Part shown: positions 48,614 to 55,532 of the stretch, piece by piece | Position numbering within the stretch: position 1 is the stretch's first letter | Layout: the number at the start of each line of letters is the position of its first letter | Source of the DNA: Blastococcus sp. LR1 | GTDB taxonomy: Bacteria > Actinomycetota > Actinomycetes > Mycobacteriales > Geodermatophilaceae | DNA: 64,000 bases | Direction: 5' to 3' | NCBI RefSeq assembly: GCF_020166105.1 | Contig: NZ_JAIUJY010000005.1 | Location: 248,001-312,000 of the forward strand | The notes under the pieces: generated by a model | The model's database searches: none | Told to the model about the DNA's origin: nothing | What the model saw: the letters and a program-made list of their open reading frames with translations, nothing else | Position numbers and translations under genes: made by a program

Positions 48614-49750
48614 ATGAGCGGACAGCCGGGCAAGGTGCGGGTCGCGGTCGTGTTCGGCGGGCGCAGCGAGGAGCACGCGATCTCCTGCGTCTCCGGCGGA
48701 GCCGTGATGGCCGCCCTCGATCCCGAGCGCTACGAGGTGGTCCCCGTCGGCATCGCGCGGGACGGGCGCTGGGTGCTGCCCGACCCCGGCCAGCGGCTGA
48801 CGATCACCGACGGTGCGCTGCCGGAGGTCACCGGCGGAACCCCGGTCGCCCTGGTCGGCGATCCGGAGGCGCGGGGGCTGGCCGTCCTCGACGCCGGCTC
48901 GGCCGTGGGCGCCGCGCTGACCGAGATCGACGTCGTCTTCCCGGTGCTGCACGGCACCTACGGGGAGGACGGCACGGTCCAGGGGCTGCTGGAGATGACC
49001 GGGCTGCCCTACGTGGGCTCCGGGGTGTTCGCCAGCGCCGCCTCGATGGACAAGGAGTTCACCAAGAAGCTGCTGGCCGCTGCGGGGCTCCCGCAGGGGG
49101 ACCACGAGGTGCTGCGCGACGCCGACGGCGCGGTCTGCGCCGACCCGGGGTTCCTCGACGAGGCCGCTCGCGAGCGGCTCGGTCTGCCGGTCTTCGTGAA
49201 GCCCGCCCGCGCCGGCTCCAGCATCGGCATCACCAGGGTCACCGACTGGTCGCAGTTCCCGGCCGCGGTCGCCGAGGCCGCCGCGGTCGATCCCAAGGTG
49301 ATCGTCGAGGCCGCCGTTCCCGGGCGGGAGATCGAGTGCGGCGTGCTGGCCGCGCGCGGCTCCGGACTGCCCGAGGCCAGCCTTCCCGCGGAGATCCGGC
49401 TGCGCCCCGGCGTCGACTGGTACGACTTCGCGGCCAAGTACCTCGACGACGCCGCCGACTTCGACATCCCCGCCGACCTCACGCCCGAGCAGACGGCGGC
49501 CGTGCAGAAGGCCGCCCGCCGGGCGTACCTGGCGATGGACTGCCAGGGGCTGGCCCGCGTCGACTTCTTCCTCACCGAGGGTCCGGACGGCGAGGACGAG
49601 CTGGTGATCAACGAGGTCAACACCATGCCGGGGTTCACCCCGATCTCCATGTTCGCCCGGATGTGGGCGGCCAGCGGCGTGGAGTTCGCCGAGATCGTCG
49701 ACCGCCTGGTCACCGGCGCCCTGGCCGGCGCCGCACGGCCGGCCCGGTGA
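48614..49750 (+). CDS. ddl: D-alanine-D-alanine ligase
   Basis: Makes D-Ala-D-Ala for peptidoglycan with ATP; the target of D-cycloserine. 378 residues, ATP-grasp. Seen: VAVVFGGRSEEHAISCVSGG, FPVLHGTYGEDGTVQGLLEM, GLPYVGSGVFASAASMDKEFTK, KPARAGSSIGITRV, and the C-terminal RVDFFLTEG and NEVNTMPGFTPISMF Mg-binding motif. ATG start. The stop overlaps the next gene by GTGA. Confidence 0.97.
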   Translation: MSGQPGKVRVAVVFGGRSEEHAISCVSGGAVMAALDPERYEVVPVGIARDGRWVLPDPGQRLTITDGALPEVTGGTPVALVGDPEARGLAVLDAGSAVGAALTEIDVVFPVLHGTYGEDGTVQGLLEMTGLPYVGSGVFASAASMDKEFTKKLLAAAGLPQGDHEVLRDADGAVCADPGFLDEAARERLGLPVFVKPARAGSSIGITRVTDWSQFPAAVAEAAAVDPKVIVEAAVPGREIECGVLAARGSGLPEASLPAEIRLRPGVDWYDFAAKYLDDAADFDIPADLTPEQTAAVQKAARRAYLAMDCQGLARVDFFLTEGPDGEDELVINEVNTMPGFTPISMFARMWAASGVEFAEIVDRLVTGALAGAARPAR

Positions 49751-50397
49751 CGAGGGGGCGGTCCGCCGCCCTGCTGACCGGCGCGCTCGTCGTCGGGCTG
49801 ACGCTGTCCGGCTGCGGTTCCGTGGTCGAGGGCACCTCCACGGCCGCGCTGCCGTCGGACCGGCCCGCCGACCTCGGGGAGCTGGAACGGTTGCTGGTCA
49901 GCGAGGTGCCGTCGGGGCTGCCGCGGCTGCCCGACCACGAGGTGCAGCCCCCCGCCGGGGCCAAGCGGCCGGAGGACGTCGCCGGGTACTCGACCGACCC
50001 GGCCCGCGAGCTCGCCGTGCTCGCCGACTACGGGTACCGCTTCGGCTGGGAGCGCTTCTGGGGCCGCGGCGGAGGACCCATGACCGGCGTCTTCGTGGAC
50101 CAGTTCGAGCGGCGGGCCGGCGCCCGGAAGTACGCCGGGGACCTCGCGGTGAACAAGGCCGAGCTGGTCGGCCGCGCGCTGAGCGAGGACCCGCCCGACC
50201 TGCCCGCCAACTGCCGCGAGCTGACGGTCGCCGAGCCGGTTCCCGAGGCGGAGCTGGGCGAGCCGGCCGCGTTCGCCTGGTGCTGGCACGGGGTCTTCAG
50301 CGTGGCGGTGACCGCCGTGGGCCCGACGGTGGACGACGCGCTCGCCGAGGTCAGCTCGGTGATGGGCCGGCAGCTGGCGCAGCTGCCACCGGGATGA
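49747..50397 (+). CDS. Putative lipoprotein of unknown function
   Basis: A 216-residue protein. Signal peptide with lipobox (ALVVGLTLSGCGS, Cys about residue 22), then a soluble domain: YSTDPARELAVLADYGYRFGWERFW, GVFVDQFERRAGARKYAGDL, ANCRELTVAEPVPEAELGE, FAWCWHGVFSVAVTAVG. The last region resembles actinobacterial lipoproteins of the DUF4853/LppX-neighbour type only loosely, so no family is assigned. The GTG start overlaps the ddl stop; translational coupling suggests a cell-envelope role. Two Cys residues in the domain could form a disulfide. Confidence 0.75.
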   Translation: MTRGRSAALLTGALVVGLTLSGCGSVVEGTSTAALPSDRPADLGELERLLVSEVPSGLPRLPDHEVQPPAGAKRPEDVAGYSTDPARELAVLADYGYRFGWERFWGRGGGPMTGVFVDQFERRAGARKYAGDLAVNKAELVGRALSEDPPDLPANCRELTVAEPVPEAELGEPAAFAWCWHGVFSVAVTAVGPTVDDALAEVSSVMGRQLAQLPPG

Positions 50398-50405
50398 GCG
50401 CGGGC

Positions 50406-51002
50406 TCAGGGCCCGGGGGAGGGCTCCTGGTAGGGCAGCGCCTCGGCCAGCGGAACCGTGAGCGCGGTGACCGGGGCGCTGTCCACGCCGGACGGCAGCC
50501 GCACCTCGACGTACACGGGGCGGTCGACGGCCGTCCAGACGGTGGCCTCGGGATCGGTCGTGTCGACGTACCACTGGACGCCGTTGATCTGGATCGCCGA
50601 GGCGGTCACCGTCCAGCCGGCGGGGCGCTCGACGCCGCACCTCAGGACCACCGGCGGCTCGCCCCAGGCGTAGACGTAGGGAGTGTCGGACTGCACCCGG
50701 CGGGACGGCTCCCCGGCCAGCTCCAGGGGCAGCTTCTCCATGACCGCGGGGCAGGACGCCTCGGTCTCGGGCGTCACCGCCGGCACGTCCAGCGGGAGCA
50801 CCGGCAGGTCCTCGGGACGGACGGGAGCCGCGCCCTCGACCTCGGCCGGAGCGCGCTCGCGCTCACCGGGGTCACCGGTGTCGCCCTCGGTCGACGCGCC
50901 GAGCACGTTGACCAGCACGACGAGCGCGATCACCACCGGCAGGGTGATCGCGGTGAGCAGCAGTGCGGCCCGGCGCAGCGGGTCCGCAGGCCGAGCGGTC
51001 AG
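50406..51002 (-). CDS. DUF3515 protein, probable CTG start
   Basis: A protein of about 198 residues. DUF3515 pattern: CPAVMEKLPLELAG, YVYAWGEPPVVLRCGVERP, INGVQWYVDTT, TVWTAVDRPVYVEVRLP. It has one N-terminal membrane helix (AALLLTAITLPVVIALVVLVNVLG) and is otherwise outside the membrane. The helix lies in frame only if translation begins before the first ATG/GTG/TTG (GTG 50936, which would cut it). The sole candidate is CTG 51002 in a CTGA overlap with the Lrp-like gene stop. The same gene order (ddl, DUF3515, thiL) occurs in mycobacteria. Function unknown. Confidence 0.8.
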   Translation of the reverse strand: MTARPADPLRRAALLLTAITLPVVIALVVLVNVLGASTEGDTGDPGERERAPAEVEGAAPVRPEDLPVLPLDVPAVTPETEASCPAVMEKLPLELAGEPSRRVQSDTPYVYAWGEPPVVLRCGVERPAGWTVTASAIQINGVQWYVDTTDPEATVWTAVDRPVYVEVRLPSGVDSAPVTALTVPLAEALPYQEPSPGP

Positions 51003-51232
51003 ATGTTCACGACCGGGCAGGTGAGCGTGCGGGTGATCCCGTCGACGGACTGGACACGGGCGACGACCAGGCGGCCGAGCTCGTCGACGGTGTCGGCCTC
51101 GGCGCGCACGATCACGTCGTACGGGCCGGTCACGTCCTCGGCCTTGGTGACGCCGCTGATCTCGCTGATGGTCGAAGCGACCTGGGCGGCCTTGCCGACT
51201 TCGGTCTGGATCAGGATGTAGGCGTGGACCAC
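50999..51232 (-). CDS. Lrp/AsnC ligand-binding-domain protein without HTH
   Basis: A 77-residue stand-alone RAM (Lrp/AsnC effector) domain: VVHAYILIQTEVGKAAQVAS, ISGVTKAEDVTGPYDVIVRAEAD, LVVARVQSVDGITRTLTCPVVN. The DNA-binding domain of Lrp is absent. Such single-domain forms assemble as rings and bind amino acids. GTG 51232 has GGAAGG seven bases upstream. Its stop codon overlaps the apparent CTG start of the DUF3515 gene. Divergent from thiL. Confidence 0.88.
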   Translation of the reverse strand: MVHAYILIQTEVGKAAQVASTISEISGVTKAEDVTGPYDVIVRAEADTVDELGRLVVARVQSVDGITRTLTCPVVNI

Positions 51233-51324
51233 GGGAGATCCTTCCTCCGGCAACAGTGCCGAGACGTCGTCCCCGCCGGCTGGCGAGCTCGTCGGCAACC
51301 TACCGCAGCAGCAGGAGTGCACCG

Positions 51325-52368
51325 ATGAGTCGGCCCCGACCGCTCGTACCCCGAAGTGATCCAGCCGACAGCGTGCGCGTCGTCGGCGAGTTCGGCGTGA
51401 TCGCCCGCGTGCTCGCGCGTGCGGGCACCGCCGCAGCCGCCGAGGTCGGCCCCGGTGACGACGCCGCCGTGGTGCGGGCCGCCGACGGGCGGGTCGTCGT
51501 CACCACCGACGTCCTGGTCGAGGGCCGGCACTTCCGGCGGGACTGGTCGACCGCCGAGGACATCGGGCACAAGGCCGCCGCGGCCAACCTCGCCGACGTC
51601 GCCGCGATGGGCGCGACGACGACGGCGCTCGTCGTCGGCCTCGCCTGCCCGCCGGACACCCCGACCAGCTGGCTGGAGGGGATCGCCTCGGGCCTCGCCG
51701 CCGAGTGCGCTCCCATGGGCGCCGCCGTCGTCGGCGGCGACACGGTGGCGTCGTCCCCCGACAGCACCGGCGTGGTCCTCTCCGTCACCGCGCTCGGCGA
51801 CCTCGGTGGCCGCGCCCCCGTGCGCCGCTCCGGGGCCCGGGCCGGGCAGGTCGTGGCGCTCGCCGGGAAGCTCGGCTGGTCGGCGGCGGGCCTGGCCGTG
51901 CTGCGCCGGGGGTTCACCAGCCCGCACTCGGTGGTGGCGGCGCACCGTCGCCCGACGCCGCCCTACGCCGCCGGACCCGCCGCGGCCGATGTGCGGGCCA
52001 GCGCCATGTGCGACGTGAGCGACGGACTGGTGGCCGACGCCGGGCACCTGGCGCGGGACAGCGGGGTCGTGCTCGACCTGGACAGCGCCGCGCTGGCGCA
52101 GGCCTGCCTGGAGCCCGTGGGGCCCCTGCAGCAGGTCGGCTCGGCGCTGGGGGTCGACCCGATGGCCTGGGTCCTGACCGGGGGTGAGGACCACGCGCTG
52201 CTGGCGACGTTCCCGCCGAACGCGGTGCTGCCCTACGGGTGGTCGGTCATCGGCTCGGTGCGGGCGCCGGGCCGCCGCGAACCCGGAGTGCGGGTGGACG
52301 GGAAGCCTGCCGCCGACGTGCTGCAGGCCGTCGGCGCGGAGAGGCCGGGACATGTCCACTTCGGCTGA
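51325..52368 (+). CDS. thiL: Thiamine-monophosphate kinase
   Basis: Phosphorylates thiamine monophosphate to thiamine diphosphate with ATP. 347 residues. Seen: VGEFGVIARVLARAG, GPGDDAAVVRAADG (metal-binding), VVTTDVLVEGRHF, GHKAAAANLADVAAMGA, GGDTVASS, CDVSDGLVADAGHLA and GGEDHALLATF. GCAGGAG upstream supports ATG 51325. The last 17 bases overlap the GNAT gene. It supplies the cofactor of IlvB, which is encoded in the same window. Confidence 0.96.
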   Translation: MSRPRPLVPRSDPADSVRVVGEFGVIARVLARAGTAAAAEVGPGDDAAVVRAADGRVVVTTDVLVEGRHFRRDWSTAEDIGHKAAAANLADVAAMGATTTALVVGLACPPDTPTSWLEGIASGLAAECAPMGAAVVGGDTVASSPDSTGVVLSVTALGDLGGRAPVRRSGARAGQVVALAGKLGWSAAGLAVLRRGFTSPHSVVAAHRRPTPPYAAGPAAADVRASAMCDVSDGLVADAGHLARDSGVVLDLDSAALAQACLEPVGPLQQVGSALGVDPMAWVLTGGEDHALLATFPPNAVLPYGWSVIGSVRAPGRREPGVRVDGKPAADVLQAVGAERPGHVHFG

Positions 52369-52882
52369 GCGGGTGCTCCGCGACGGCTCCGTCGTGCGGC
52401 TGCGTCCGCTGCGCTACGACGACCCGCTGGCCCAGCGTCTGGTCGAGGAGGTCCAGCAGGAGTACGTGGTCCGGTACGGGGGCCGTGACGCAGCGCCCGT
52501 CGATCCCGCCGACTTCCTCCCGCCCGAGGGGCTGTTCCTCGTCGCCGAGGTGGACGGCGAGCCGGCCGGCTGCGGGGCGTGGCGGGCGTACCCGCGGGGT
52601 GGCGTGGAGATCAAGCGGGTCTACGTGGTGCCCGGCTTCCGGCGCCGCGGCGTGGCCCAGGTGGTGATGGCCGAGCTCGAGGCGACGGCGGCGCGCGCCG
52701 GTCACCGCTCCGTGGTGCTCAACACCGGGGACAAGCAGCCGGAGGCGGTCGAGCTCTACCGGGCCCTCGGCTACACCTCCGTTCCGGGATACGGCGTGTA
52801 CGCCTGCTCGCCGGACGCCGTCTTCCTGGGCAAGGATCTGGCGCTACCGGACGAGGACGAGGAGCAGTCGTGGGCATCGTGA
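52352..52882 (+). CDS. GNAT family N-acetyltransferase
   Basis: A 176-residue acetyltransferase: VVRLRPLRYDDPLAQRLVEEV, LFLVAEVDGEPAGCGAWRAY, VEIKRVYVVPGFRRRGVAQVVM (acetyl-CoA loop RRRGVA), VVLNTGDKQPEAVELYRALGYT. This pattern is a common single-domain GNAT; the substrate is unknown. ATG overlaps the thiL end by 17 bases. In mycobacteria ung sits at this place; here the slot holds this gene and a cytidylate-kinase-like gene. Confidence 0.88.
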   Translation: MSTSAERVLRDGSVVRLRPLRYDDPLAQRLVEEVQQEYVVRYGGRDAAPVDPADFLPPEGLFLVAEVDGEPAGCGAWRAYPRGGVEIKRVYVVPGFRRRGVAQVVMAELEATAARAGHRSVVLNTGDKQPEAVELYRALGYTSVPGYGVYACSPDAVFLGKDLALPDEDEEQSWAS

Positions 52883-53499
52883 CCGTGTCGGCCCCGTACG
52901 GCGCCGCGGGGGCGGAGATCGCTCCTGCCGTGGCGGAGGCCCTGGGCCTGCCGTTCCACGACCGGGCCATCCCGGGGCAGGTGGCCGGCCGGCTGGGCGT
53001 GCCGGTGGCCGAGGCGGAGGCCAACGACGAGACGGTCGTGCGGGGGCTCTGGCGCCTCGTCGCCTCGCTGGGCACCATGCCCGACCCCGTGGGCGCCGTC
53101 GTGCCCGGGACGGCGTCGTCACCGGACGCCCGCGCCTACCGCGAGCAGACCGAGCGGGTGCTGAGGGAGATCGCCGCGGGGGAGGGCGGCGTCGTCCTGG
53201 GCAGGGCCGCGGCCCTGGTGCTCAAGGACCGCCCCGACGCGCTGCACGTGCGGCTCGACGGCCCGCCCGAGCGGCGCCTGACCGCGGCGATCGAGCGGTC
53301 GGGACGGCCGCGCGAGGAGGTCGCGCGGGAGATGGCGAGCGCCGACCGGGGGCGGGAGGCCTACGTCCGGCACTTCTACCGTCGCGATCCTGCCGACGCC
53401 CGGCTCTACCACCTGGTGGTGGACACCACCGCGCTCCCGTTGGAGACGGCGATCCGGCTCGTGCTCACGGCCGCGCGGGCGCGGGGCATCGGGAGCTGA
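52870..53499 (+). CDS. Cytidylate kinase-like family protein
   Basis: A 209-residue P-loop-type protein of the cytidylate-kinase-like group (cytidylate kinase 2 type). Seen: VTVSAPYGAAGAEIAPAVAEALG in place of a classic GxxGxGKS loop, FHDRAIPGQVAGRLG, GGVVLGRAAALVLKDRPDALHVRL, REAYVRHFYRRDPADARLYHLVVDT. The weak P-loop makes kinase activity uncertain, and other members serve unknown roles. GTG start overlaps the GNAT gene by 13 bases, so the two are co-translated after thiL. Ended by a 15-bp hairpin. Confidence 0.85.
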   Translation: MGIVTVSAPYGAAGAEIAPAVAEALGLPFHDRAIPGQVAGRLGVPVAEAEANDETVVRGLWRLVASLGTMPDPVGAVVPGTASSPDARAYREQTERVLREIAAGEGGVVLGRAAALVLKDRPDALHVRLDGPPERRLTAAIERSGRPREEVAREMASADRGREAYVRHFYRRDPADARLYHLVVDTTALPLETAIRLVLTAARARGIGS

Positions 53500-53505
53500 A
53501 CGCGA

Positions 53506-53538
53506 AGAACCCCGGAGGTCGATGACCTCCGGGGTTCT
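53506..53538. terminator. Bidirectional hairpin terminator
   Basis: AGAACCCCGGAGGTC and GACCTCCGGGGTTCT form a perfect 15-bp stem with a GAT loop between the convergent kinase-like gene and rpmB. Confidence 0.8.
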
Positions 53539-53559
53539 CCGGCGTTCGGGCGGCGTCCG

Positions 53560-53751
53560 CTATGCGCGGACGACCTTGCCGGCGCGGATGCACGAGGTGC
53601 ACGCGTTGATCCGACGACGGTTTCCGGGGGCGATCAGCGCCCGCACGGACTGGATGTTCGGGTTCCAACGGCGCGGCGTGCGGCGGTGCGAGTGCGACAC
53701 CGACATACCGAAACCGGGGCCCTTGCCACACACATCGCAGTTGGCAGCCAC
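53560..53751 (-). CDS. rpmB: 50S ribosomal protein L28
   Basis: A 63-residue L28. It keeps both Cys pairs, CDVC near the N-terminus and CTSC near the C-terminus, so it is the zinc-containing (C+) form. SVSHSHRRTPRRWNPNIQSV is the conserved rRNA-binding core. GTG 53751 has GGGAGTGA upstream. Divergent from the fakA-like gene with about 185 bases between; that gap holds the TAGCCT promoter of the latter and nothing else I can identify. Confidence 0.97.
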   Translation of the reverse strand: MAANCDVCGKGPGFGMSVSHSHRRTPRRWNPNIQSVRALIAPGNRRRINACTSCIRAGKVVRA

Positions 53752-53924
53752 GGTTGATCACTCCCAGAAGAATCGTTCACAGACGGCGGGGCAAGGCTGC
53801 ACCCGCAACAAGACCGTCCAGCAGTCTAACCGCTCCAGCGGAGGGACGTCGCAGGGGCCTCCGGACGCACCCGGATCGGGCGGTCCCACCGCTCATCATG
53901 CCCGGTCCTGTCGGTGCGGGTGGG

Positions 53925-53930
53925 TAGCCT
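53925..53930 (+). promoter_or_regulatory. TAGCCT -10 element, leaderless layout
   Basis: TAGCCT-N6-GTG at the DAK2-domain gene. Confidence 0.6.
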
Positions 53931-53936
53931 TCCCCC

Positions 53937-55532
53937 GTGCTGACGGCGCTGGACGAGGCCGCGGTCGGTGAGTGGTGCCGCGCCGCGGTCGAGGCGCTGT
54001 CCGCGTCCAGGAGCCGGCTCGACGAGCTGAACGTGTTCCCGGTGCCCGACGGCGACACCGGGACCAACCTGCTGCACACCGCCGAGGGCGCGCTCGCGGC
54101 CCTGGAATCGGCTCCTCCGGGGGAGCCGGTGTGGGCCGCCCTGGCCCGCGGCGCCGTGCTGGCCGCGCGGGGGAACTCCGGAACGATCCTGGCCCAGCTG
54201 CTGCGCGGCCTCGGCGACCAGCTGGCCGGTCAGCCGCCGGCCGGGGGCCCCGCGCTCGCCGCCGCGCTGCAGAAGGCGGCCGACGGCGCCTACGCCGCGG
54301 TCGCCGATCCCGAGGAGGGCACCTTCCTCACCGTGGCCCGCGCGAGCGGCGACTCCGCCGTCGCCGCCGCCGAGGAGGGGCGCGACTCGCTCTCCGACGT
54401 GGTGATCGCCGCCGCCGAGGGGGCCCGCGCCGCCTTGGAGCGCACGCCCGGCCAGCTCGCCGTCCTGCGCGAGGCGGGTGTGGTGGATGCCGGTGGCGCC
54501 GGGCTGTGCCTGGTGCTCGACGCGCTCGTGCGCACGGTCACCGGCGTCGAGCCGGTCCGTCCCGCGCTGGCGCTGCCCACCCACCACCACCGGCACGAGC
54601 ACGCACCGCACCAGCCCCCGCCCGGCCCCGGCAGCGAGGTCCAGTACCTGCTCGCCGACTCCGACGAGGCCGCGGTCGAGCGGTTGCAGCGGCGGCTGGC
54701 CGCCCTGGGCGACAGCCTGGTCGTGGTCGGCGTCGACACCCCGACCGGCCGCGAGTGGAACGTGCACGTGCACGTCTCCGACGTCGGCGCCGCCATCGAG
54801 GCCGGGGTCGAGGCCGGCCGCCCGCACCGCATCTCGGTCACCCCGCTGGCGCCGGTCCGCCCGCCGCAGCCGGTCGCGGGGACCCGGGCCGTCGTCGCGG
54901 TCGTGCCCGGCGACGGCGTCGCCGGCCTCTTCGTCGCCGAGGGCGTCCGCGTCGTCGTCTGCGGCGAGCACGGGGTCACCGAGGACGACATCCACGCCGA
55001 GATCGACGCCTCCGGCGCGGAGGAGGTCGCCGTCCTGCCCAACGACCCGTCCCTGCTGCCGGTCGCGGCACGGGCCGCCACGCGCGCCCGGGAGAACGGG
55101 CGGGAGGTGGGGGTGGTCCCCACGCGGTCGCTGGTCCAGGGGCTCGCCGCCGTGGCGGTCGCCGATCCCGAGCGGCGCTTCGGCGACGACGTCATCGCCA
55201 TGGCCGAGGCCGCGGCCGCTACCCGCTGGGCCGAGGTCACCGTCGCCGATCAGGAGGCGCTCACCTCGGCCGGCCGCTGCCAGCCGGGCGACGCGCTCGG
55301 CGCCGCGGAGGGCGACGTCGTCGTGATCGGCGCCGACCTGGCGGCGGTCGCCTGCGAGCTGCTCGACCGGTTGCTCTCGGCCGGCGGTGAGATGGCGACC
55401 CTCCTGGTCGGGCCGGACGAGGAGCTCGGCGCGACGGTCTGCGCCCACCTCTCCTCCGCGCACCCCACGGTGGAGGTGGTCCGGTACGGCGGCGGTCCCG
55501 GTGCCCTGCCCCTCCAGATCGGGGTGGAGTGA
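53937..55532 (+). CDS. DAK2-domain protein (FakA-like kinase)
   Basis: A 531-residue protein. The N-terminal DAK2/DhaL domain (about 1-200) contains ELNVFPVPDGDTGTNLLHTAEG, with the ADP/Mg-binding Asp residues, and AARGNSGTILAQLLRGL. A central and C-terminal DegV-like/FakA domain (about 230-531) follows, with EVAVLPNDPSLLPVAARAA. Firmicute FakA phosphorylates fatty acids bound to FakB; the actinobacterial homologue next to recG may do the same, but no fakB is visible here. It starts six bases after a TAGCCT element and overlaps recG by GTGA. Confidence 0.9.
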   Translation: MLTALDEAAVGEWCRAAVEALSASRSRLDELNVFPVPDGDTGTNLLHTAEGALAALESAPPGEPVWAALARGAVLAARGNSGTILAQLLRGLGDQLAGQPPAGGPALAAALQKAADGAYAAVADPEEGTFLTVARASGDSAVAAAEEGRDSLSDVVIAAAEGARAALERTPGQLAVLREAGVVDAGGAGLCLVLDALVRTVTGVEPVRPALALPTHHHRHEHAPHQPPPGPGSEVQYLLADSDEAAVERLQRRLAALGDSLVVVGVDTPTGREWNVHVHVSDVGAAIEAGVEAGRPHRISVTPLAPVRPPQPVAGTRAVVAVVPGDGVAGLFVAEGVRVVVCGEHGVTEDDIHAEIDASGAEEVAVLPNDPSLLPVAARAATRARENGREVGVVPTRSLVQGLAAVAVADPERRFGDDVIAMAEAAAATRWAEVTVADQEALTSAGRCQPGDALGAAEGDVVVIGADLAAVACELLDRLLSAGGEMATLLVGPDEELGATVCAHLSSAHPTVEVVRYGGGPGALPLQIGVE

